Source: an uncultured Collinsella sp. (lineage in GTDB: Bacteria > Actinomycetota > Coriobacteriia > Coriobacteriales > Coriobacteriaceae). From it: a DNA stretch of 5,997 bases. Each line of letters opens with the position of its first letter. Within the stretch, counting starts at the first letter, position 1. Made by a program: the position numbers and the translations under genes. Shown piece after piece: positions 1 to 3,799 of this stretch. The DNA is taken from assembly GCA_902478705.1 (NCBI GenBank), contig CABSMB010000092.1, forward strand, positions 1 to 5,997. The letters are read 5' to 3'. The notes beneath the pieces are model-generated. The model worked only from the letters and a program-made list of their open reading frames with translations. It did not search any database and had not been told where the DNA came from.

Positions 1-453
1 GCAGGCGAGCAGGTACATCTCGGGATCGGGCTTACCGTGCACGACGTCTTCGCCGCAGGTCACGGTCTCAAACTTGTCAAAAAGGCCGACCATCTTAAGA
101 TTGCGCTCGGCCGTTACGTGGCGCGAAGACGTCGCGAGGCCCACGTGATAGCCCGCCGCCAGCAGTTCGTCCAGGCACTCGGCAGCGCCGGCCTTAAGCT
201 CCAGCTCGGTCTTGACCATCTCGTCGCGAATTACTTTGTGACGAACATAGAGGGCATCGGCAGTTTCGTGGCTGCCGTAGTGTTTCTCGAGAATGCCCAT
301 GACATCGGGCAGCGTGCGACCGATGAACTGATGAATCAGCGCCTCATCAATCGCGAGCCCCAGCTCAACGGCGCCCGCTTTCCATGCCTTAATACCCAAG
401 CGCTCGGTGTCCACGAGCGTTCCGTCCATATCAAAAATGACAGCCTTGATCAT
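1..453 (-). CDS. HAD-superfamily (subfamily IA) phosphatase, paralogue 1; 3' end lies beyond the window edge
   Basis: Predicted cytosolic Mg-dependent phosphohydrolase, probably acting on a small phosphorylated metabolite such as a sugar phosphate; the substrate cannot be read from sequence. The visible 151 residues begin MIKAVIFDMDGTLVDTE. They carry HAD motif I (DMDGT, nucleophile D8 and acid/base D10), a helical C1 cap at about residues 15-80, motif II (ATSS, 107-110) and the motif III lysine in GKPDPE (K141). The motif IV acidic pair and about 65 C-terminal residues lie beyond position 1, so this is an edge truncation and not a broken gene. The ATG at 453 is chosen because a purine-rich ribosome binding site (GAGGGGGAG) lies just upstream and the paralogue at 1730-2380 starts at the same residue. 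I count 115/151 identical residues with that paralogue. It is transcribed divergently from larE across 166 bp. Beta-phosphoglucomutase is an alternative, but the motif I context is generic. Confidence 0.93.
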   Translation of the reverse strand, partial: MIKAVIFDMDGTLVDTERLGIKAWKAGAVELGLAIDEALIHQFIGRTLPDVMGILEKHYGSHETADALYVRHKVIRDEMVKTELELKAGAAECLDELLAAGYHVGLATSSRHVTAERNLKMVGLFDKFETVTCGEDVVHGKPDPEMYLLAC

Positions 454-619
454 TTCGCTCCCCCTCATCGGCTTGCATTGCCGCTACTCTACCGCACTTT
501 ACAAACTTGTATATAACGTATATACATATTGCACTTTCGTTACATAGATAGAAGTCTTATGGTAAGCGGCCAGGTAGGATTATAGTTTCGTCCGAGCTTT
601 TAACTGTAAGGAACGTTTC
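454..619. promoter_or_regulatory. Divergent promoter region between HAD paralogue 1 and larE
   Basis: This 166-bp gap must hold the minus-strand promoter of the HAD gene and the plus-strand promoter of larE. Its left 130 bp align with the region upstream of the second HAD gene (to about 584 here and 2511 there), so most of it was duplicated with the gene. The block 532-561 matches 2459-2488 at 28 of 30 positions. On the plus strand, TATAGT at 581-586 is a candidate -10 for larE, but I find no convincing -35 at the right spacing. AAGGA at 608-612, seven bases before the larE ATG, is its ribosome binding site. Confidence 0.55.
508..526. promoter_or_regulatory. AT-rich perfect dyad, probable operator or promoter element of HAD paralogue 1
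   Basis: TGTATATA at 508-515 and TATATACA at 519-526 are perfect inverted repeats around ACG. The dyad sits 55 bp upstream of the HAD start codon in otherwise GC-rich DNA. It recurs, slightly decayed, at the same distance upstream of the second HAD gene. Long TGTATA-type dyads are typical of operators for dimeric helix-turn-helix repressors such as the GntR family. No regulator gene is present in the window, so the binding protein is unknown. The AT-rich core could equally contain the -10 hexamer of the minus-strand promoter. Confidence 0.5.
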
Positions 620-1498
620 ATGCTTTCAGACACCACCGCACCCGCAGAGGAGCTTCAGAACAAACTCGCAGCGCTCGAGCAGCTGCTTTTGGCATACGGA
701 CGCGTCGCCATCGGCTTTTCCGGCGGCGTCGACAGCAGTTTTTTGGCTGCCGTCTGCTCCCGCATCATGCCCGCCAGCACCCTTCTCGTCCACCTCACCA
801 CGCCGCTCATCGGCACGCCCGAGCAGGCTTCGTTTGAGCGGTCTGTTGACGGACAAGCCGATGAGGGCCCGCATTTTAAGCTTCCGGTGCTCAATCTTTC
901 GGTCGACCAGCTTCAGCTTCCGCAGGTTGTCTGCAATGACGCCGACCGTTGCTATCACTGCAAACGCGCCGGCTTCACCGCCATCGTCAACCACGCCAAG
1001 TCGCTAGGCTTCCCCACCGTTATCGATGGCAGCAACGCGAGCGACCGAGGCGATTACCGCCCCGGTATGCGCGCCGCCCAGGAGCTTGGTGTTCGCTCGC
1101 CTCTTATGGAGGTCGGCTTTACCAAGGACGAGGAGCGCGAGCTGCTGCGTACGTGGGGCTATCCCGTTTGGAATCTGCCCGCTGGCGCCTGCCTTGCCAC
1201 GCGCATCCCCACGGGCGAGGAGCTTACGCGCGAAAAGGTCGACTTGATTCGTGCCTGCGAGGATTACCTGCACGATCTTGACCTGTTACAGGTCCGCGCG
1301 CGCCTGGTTGGCGGCTGCATGCATATCGAGGCCGCGCCCGCCGACGTCGCCAAGATTGCCGCCCTCGGCGGAACCGCAGTCGACGACGGAGGAAAAACCC
1401 CGCTGCCCGCCGCCATCGAATCCGCCCTACGCAACCTAGGCTGCGGCCACATCTCCCCCGAGGTCACGCCCTACATTCACGGCAATATGAATCAATAG
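620..1498 (+). CDS. larE: LarE, ATP-dependent sulfur transferase for nickel-pincer nucleotide cofactor synthesis
   Basis: LarE adenylates the carboxylates of pyridinium-3,5-biscarboxylate mononucleotide and replaces them with thiocarboxylates. This is the sulfur-insertion step between LarB and LarC in making the nickel cofactor of lactate racemase and related LarA enzymes. The 292-residue length is normal. The PP-loop ATP-binding motif SGGVDSS spans residues 34-40. The family block RCYHCK is at 110-115, GDYRPGMRAA at 144-153, and the cysteine of the LarE signature GACLATRIP is C191, which corresponds to the sulfur-donating cysteine of Lactobacillus LarE. C111 and C114 with C191 give the three-cysteine pattern of LarE proteins reported to bind a 4Fe-4S cluster and so avoid sacrificing a protein sulfur; assignment to that subtype is my inference. 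The ATG at 620 is supported by AAGGA at 608-612. No larA, larB or larC is visible. Generic PP-loop family members are less likely given the signature blocks. Confidence 0.95.
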   Translation: MLSDTTAPAEELQNKLAALEQLLLAYGRVAIGFSGGVDSSFLAAVCSRIMPASTLLVHLTTPLIGTPEQASFERSVDGQADEGPHFKLPVLNLSVDQLQLPQVVCNDADRCYHCKRAGFTAIVNHAKSLGFPTVIDGSNASDRGDYRPGMRAAQELGVRSPLMEVGFTKDEERELLRTWGYPVWNLPAGACLATRIPTGEELTREKVDLIRACEDYLHDLDLLQVRARLVGGCMHIEAAPADVAKIAALGGTAVDDGGKTPLPAAIESALRNLGCGHISPEVTPYIHGNMNQ

Positions 1499-1530
1499 GC
1501 AACGCCCCAATAAGTTGCGCTGAAATAGTT

Positions 1531-1563
1531 CCTGAATTACCGTCCCAAATTAACCAATTCAGG
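1531..1563. repeat. Perfect 8-bp inverted repeat with a GTCCC-containing loop
   Basis: CCTGAATT at 1531-1538 and AATTCAGG at 1556-1563 are perfect inverted repeats around a 17-base loop. The loop contains CCGTCCCAAAT, or GGGACGG on the other strand. It lies 33 bp past the larE stop and has no T-run after it, so it is a poor terminator. The palindrome at 2514-2544 has the same GGGACGG word in its loop, which suggests members of one intergenic repeat family. Confidence 0.5.
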
Positions 1564-1579
1564 TTGAGCATAAGTGAGC

Positions 1580-1721
1580 GAGCAGGTTCCGGGTGCGGCA
1601 AGGTGACGTGAAACAAGCGGGCGCTGACCTTTTGGTCGCGCCCGTGAAGTTGAACGTCAGATTGCCGTGCCCGGGGCCTGCGCAGCGCCAAGCAGTTACG
1701 CCGTTTGTAAAACGGCGTAAC
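1580..1721 (+). ncRNA. Candidate structured RNA with its own terminator-like hairpin, in the convergent gap after larE
   Basis: Bases 1582-1600 pair with 1663-1681 to give 19 uninterrupted pairs, of which four are G-U (1587-1676, 1588-1675, 1594-1669, 1595-1668). Inside, TGACGT at 1604-1609 pairs with ACGTCA at 1654-1659. The innermost hairpin pairs 1618-1629 with 1634-1644 around a TTTT loop, with one bulged base at 1625. On the opposite strand the four G-U pairs become A-C mismatches, so folding favours a plus-strand transcript: either the larE 3' untranslated region or a separate small RNA. A 12-bp hairpin at 1695-1721 with a T-rich tail follows and could end it. I see no clear promoter between larE and the stem and do not recognise an Rfam family. 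A degenerate inverted-repeat element is the alternative. Confidence 0.45.
1695..1721. terminator. Terminator-like hairpin between convergent larE and HAD paralogue 2
   Basis: GTTACGCCGTTT at 1695-1706 and AAACGGCGTAAC at 1710-1721 form a perfect 12-bp stem with a 3-base loop. On the plus strand it is followed by CCTATATCTTT, a broken T-rich tail. On the minus strand it starts eight bases after the HAD stop codon and has no T-run. It sits where both convergent genes need to end, so bidirectional termination is likely but not certain. Confidence 0.6.
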
Positions 1722-1729
1722 CTATATCT

Positions 1730-2380
1730 TTAGCGCACGGCCTTGACCGCCGCCGTCAGATCGAACAGCGTGTCGAGCACGGCCTCACAGCCATCCACCA
1801 CGTCCTGCGGCAGCGGCACGATATCGGGAACGGCAAAGACACGGCAGCCGGCCGTGATACCCGAGACGCAGCCGTTGCGAGAGTCCTCGACCACGGCACA
1901 TTCCTCGGGGGCAAAGCCCGCGCGCTCGCAGGCGAGCAGGTAGATCTCGGGGTCGGGCTTGCCGCGCTCGACGTCCTCGCCGAAGGTCACCGTTTCAAAC
2001 TTGTCAAAGAGGCCGACCGTCTTAAGGTTGCGCTCGGCCGCAACGCGGCGCGACGACGTCGCAAGGCCAACGTGATAGCCCGCCGCCAGCAGCTCGTCTA
2101 TGCACTCAGCAGCGCCGGCCTTAAGCTCCAGGTCGGTCTTGGCCATCTCGTTGTGAAGCTCAATATTGCGGGCATAGAGCGCCTCGACGGTTTCGCCCTT
2201 GCCGTAATGCGCCTCAAGGATGTCCTTGACATCGGCCATCGAACGGCCGATAAACTGATGGGTCAGCGCATCATCGATCGCAATCCCCAGCTCGGCAGCG
2301 CCCACCTTCCATGCTCTCATGTCCAAACGTTCGGTATCGATCAGCGTTCCGTCCATGTCAAAAATAACAGCCTTGATCAT
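1730..2380 (-). CDS. HAD-superfamily (subfamily IA) phosphatase, paralogue 2, complete
   Basis: Complete 216-residue HAD hydrolase, a usual length for the subfamily IA sugar-phosphatase and phosphoglucomutase-like branch; predicted to remove phosphate from a small cytosolic metabolite. Motif I DMDGT gives D8 and D10. A C1 helical cap covers about residues 15-80. Motif II is ATSS (107-110), motif III K141 in GKPDPE, and motif IV VEDS with E165 and D166. All catalytic positions are intact. The open frame continues 65 codons upstream, but ATG at 2380 is preferred: AAGGGG lies five bases before it, homology to HAD proteins begins there, and the upstream part overlaps the conserved promoter dyad. 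Compared with paralogue 1, residues 1-20 and 81-151 are about 90% and 87% identical, while residues 21-80 are only about 58% identical. This suggests the cap, which selects substrate, has diverged. It is convergent with larE and divergent from the nuclease gene. Confidence 0.95.
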   Translation of the reverse strand: MIKAVIFDMDGTLIDTERLDMRAWKVGAAELGIAIDDALTHQFIGRSMADVKDILEAHYGKGETVEALYARNIELHNEMAKTDLELKAGAAECIDELLAAGYHVGLATSSRRVAAERNLKTVGLFDKFETVTFGEDVERGKPDPEIYLLACERAGFAPEECAVVEDSRNGCVSGITAGCRVFAVPDIVPLPQDVVDGCEAVLDTLFDLTAAVKAVR

Positions 2381-2433
2381 ATCGACCCCTTCGTCGGCTT
2401 GCATTGCCGCAAATCCACTGCACGTCACAAATT

Positions 2434-2452
2434 TGTATATAACGTATATATC
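2434..2452. promoter_or_regulatory. Second copy of the AT-rich dyad, probable operator or promoter element of HAD paralogue 2
   Basis: TGTATATA, ACG and TATATA are shared exactly with the dyad at 508-526. The outer two bases of the right arm have changed (TC in place of CA), leaving a perfect six-base inner dyad. It starts 54 bp upstream of the HAD start codon, against 55 in the other copy. Conservation of site and spacing suggests both HAD genes share one regulator or promoter design. Confidence 0.45.
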
Positions 2453-2499
2453 ATATTTCACTTTCGTTACATAGACAGAAGCCTTATGACGAGCAGCTC

Positions 2500-2544
2500 G
2501 GCAGGACCATAACCTGCCAAAAAGGGACGGGTTTATTTTGGCAG
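2500..2544. repeat. Overlapping inverted repeats that can form two mutually exclusive hairpins
   Basis: CTGCCAAAA at 2514-2522 and TTTTGGCAG at 2536-2544 form a perfect 9-bp stem whose 13-base loop contains GGGACGG. Overlapping it, GGCAGG at 2500-2505 and CCTGCC at 2513-2518 form a 6-bp stem with a 7-base loop. The segment at 2513-2518 cannot be in both stems at once. The element begins where homology to the other HAD promoter region ends. Confidence 0.55.
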
Positions 2545-2636
2545 CTTTTATCTGGGGAAACGTAGAACAAATCAATCAGTAGCGTTTGTCCCAAATCTTA
2601 AGTATTTGTTCGTTAGAACGGCTCGTGACGGCACCT

Positions 2637-2665
2637 GCTAGACTGGAACATCCCAACCGTCTAGC
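2637..2665. promoter_or_regulatory. Dyad next to the nuclease ribosome binding site
   Basis: GCTAGAC at 2637-2643 and GTCTAGC at 2659-2665 are perfect 7-bp inverted repeats with a 15-base spacer. The right arm ends one base before the AGGAG ribosome binding site (2667-2671). It could be an operator or a leader hairpin affecting ribosome access; the sequence alone does not decide. Confidence 0.4.
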
Positions 2666-2676
2666 CAGGAGCCGCA

Positions 2677-3660
2677 ATGTCGCGCAAGTCCGCCTACAAG
2701 CAAGTACTTTCCATCGGCACCGCCGTGGTGCTGGGATTTGCGCTGTTTACGGGATCGCTCGACGGAGCTCCCAAGCTGCTGTCGCCGCAAAGCGATGAGC
2801 AGGCAGCAGCTCTGGCCGAGAAGCAAAACGAGAGCCCCAGTCGCACCGACGACGAGGCAGACTTGGTCGCCCGGCTCGAATCGGGCACAGCGAGTTCCGA
2901 GGACTCTCAAAACAGCCAGGACTCCGGCGATGGCTCCGAGGCCATCGCGACTGACATCGGCAGCGACGTTGCCTCAGACAGCACCGTCACCCCCATCGAC
3001 GAGGTCGAAAACCCCGACCTCAACCGCGCCCGCGGCGTATACCTCAGCAGTATTCCTGACTACGCCGGCAACCCCTACGTTGCTCTTCGCGCCGACAGCA
3101 CGCACCCGTTGGGCACGCCGTCGTTCACGCTCGACGAGTATGAACGCGCCACCGAAGAGGGCTGCTTCAAGAAGTTCTCCAAGCTCGATAGCCTGGGCCG
3201 CACTCGCAAGGCGCTTGCCTGCGTGGGGCCCGAATCGCTCGGCCAAGGCAAACGCGGCGATATCTCGCGTATCCATCCTGCCGGCTGGCACCAGCAGCGC
3301 TACGACTTTATTCCAAGCCAGAGCCTCTACAACCGCTGCCACCTCATCGCCTGGTCGCTCTGCGGCGAAAACGCCAACCGCAAGAATCTCCTCACTGGCA
3401 CGCGCTATCTCAACGAGACGGGCATGCTGCCGTTTGAGGAGCAGATCCTCGACTACATCCGCGACACGGGTAACCATGTGCTCTACCGCGTCACGCCCAT
3501 GTACAACGAGGAGGAACTCGTCTGCCGCGGCGTGCGCCTAGAGGCGCAATCGGTCGAGGACCACGGCAAGACCCTGTGCTTCCACGTGTACTGCTACAAC
3601 CTGCAGCCGCACGTGCAGATCGACTACGCCACCGGCCGCAACCAGGCTTCGGGGGATTAG
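2677..3660 (+). CDS. Secreted or membrane-anchored DNA/RNA non-specific endonuclease (beta-beta-alpha metal fold)
   Basis: The 327-residue product is predicted to cut DNA or RNA outside the cytoplasmic membrane. The N-terminus has lysines and arginine at 3-8 and a hydrophobic stretch at about 9-25 with no lipobox cysteine, fitting a Sec signal peptide or an uncleaved anchor. Residues about 37-110 are a low-complexity acidic, serine-rich linker. The nuclease domain covers about 120-320. Its active-site block is YNRCHLIAW (218-226), a variant of the DRGH motif, with H222 as the expected general base. GENANRKNLLTGTRYLN (230-246) follows, with N246 a likely metal ligand by spacing to relatives such as Spd1. 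LEAQSVED and IDYATG near the C-terminus are also typical of the family. Seven cysteines lie in the domain. AGGAG at 2667-2671, five bases before ATG, supports the start. Roles in DNA uptake, nutrient scavenging or defence are all possible; no competence genes are nearby. Confidence 0.9.
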   Translation: MSRKSAYKQVLSIGTAVVLGFALFTGSLDGAPKLLSPQSDEQAAALAEKQNESPSRTDDEADLVARLESGTASSEDSQNSQDSGDGSEAIATDIGSDVASDSTVTPIDEVENPDLNRARGVYLSSIPDYAGNPYVALRADSTHPLGTPSFTLDEYERATEEGCFKKFSKLDSLGRTRKALACVGPESLGQGKRGDISRIHPAGWHQQRYDFIPSQSLYNRCHLIAWSLCGENANRKNLLTGTRYLNETGMLPFEEQILDYIRDTGNHVLYRVTPMYNEEELVCRGVRLEAQSVEDHGKTLCFHVYCYNLQPHVQIDYATGRNQASGD

Positions 3661-3698
3661 AGTCGACCACGCCGCCGCATCATCCCAAAGCCAAATAA

Positions 3699-3730
3699 TG
3701 ATCCGCAATCCTTCCGTCGCATGCGGATCA
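3699..3730. repeat. 9-bp hairpin abutting the terminator
   Basis: TGATCCGCA at 3699-3707 and TGCGGATCA at 3722-3730 are perfect inverted repeats with a 14-base loop. The last base touches the terminator stem that begins at 3731. It is read after the nuclease stop on the plus strand and has no T-run of its own, so it may be an accessory or 3'-protecting hairpin. Confidence 0.5.
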
Positions 3731-3765
3731 AAAGACCGCCCCAGCACATAGCCGGGGCGGTCTTT
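3731..3765. terminator. Bidirectional intrinsic terminator between the nuclease and EF-G-like genes
   Basis: AAAGACCGCCCC at 3731-3742 and GGGGCGGTCTTT at 3754-3765 form a perfect 12-bp GC-rich stem with an 11-base loop. The A-rich left edge and T-rich right edge give a short T tract on either strand. It lies 70 bp past the nuclease stop and 34 bp past the EF-G-like stop, as expected for a shared terminator of convergent genes. Confidence 0.88.
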
Positions 3766-3799
3766 CTACCAGCGGACATGTTGTGGGCAAAGCCACACG

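Larger units (their letters stand above)
2381..2676. promoter_or_regulatory. Divergent intergenic region between HAD paralogue 2 and the nuclease gene
   Basis: This 296-bp gap has two parts. From 2381 to about 2511 it is homologous to the region upstream of HAD paralogue 1, including the AT-rich dyad and a 30-bp block (2459-2488) with only two differences. From 2512 onward it is unrelated to the larE side and contains a 9-bp palindrome (2514-2544), a lone GTCCCAAAT word (2588-2596) and a 7-bp dyad next to the nuclease ribosome binding site (2637-2665). I find no convincing -35/-10 pair for the nuclease. TGCTAGACT at 2636-2644 resembles an extended -10 but has no good -35. Confidence 0.5.

Noticed and set aside
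37..516. 159-codon plus-strand open frame, with a similar one at 2072-2512
   Set aside because: Both are antisense to the HAD paralogues. Their mutual similarity simply reflects the duplication of the HAD genes on the other strand.
1531..1563. Palindrome as the larE intrinsic terminator
   Set aside because: The stem is AT-rich and short with a 17-base loop and has no following T-run. The hairpin at 1695-1721 is a better candidate.
1464..1691. 75-codon minus-strand frame in the larE-HAD gap
   Set aside because: No recognisable domain and no good ribosome binding site. It overlaps the larE 3' end and the plus-strand structured element.
2381..2575. 65-residue N-terminal extension of HAD paralogue 2
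   Set aside because: It would cross the conserved AT-rich dyad and promoter block. A good ribosome binding site and HAD homology both begin at the ATG at 2380, and paralogue 1 starts at the same residue.
2738..3541. 267-codon plus-strand frame overlapping the nuclease gene
   Set aside because: It is an alternative frame within the nuclease. The arginine/serine/alanine-rich composition is typical of a shifted GC-rich frame, and the nuclease frame has clear family motifs.
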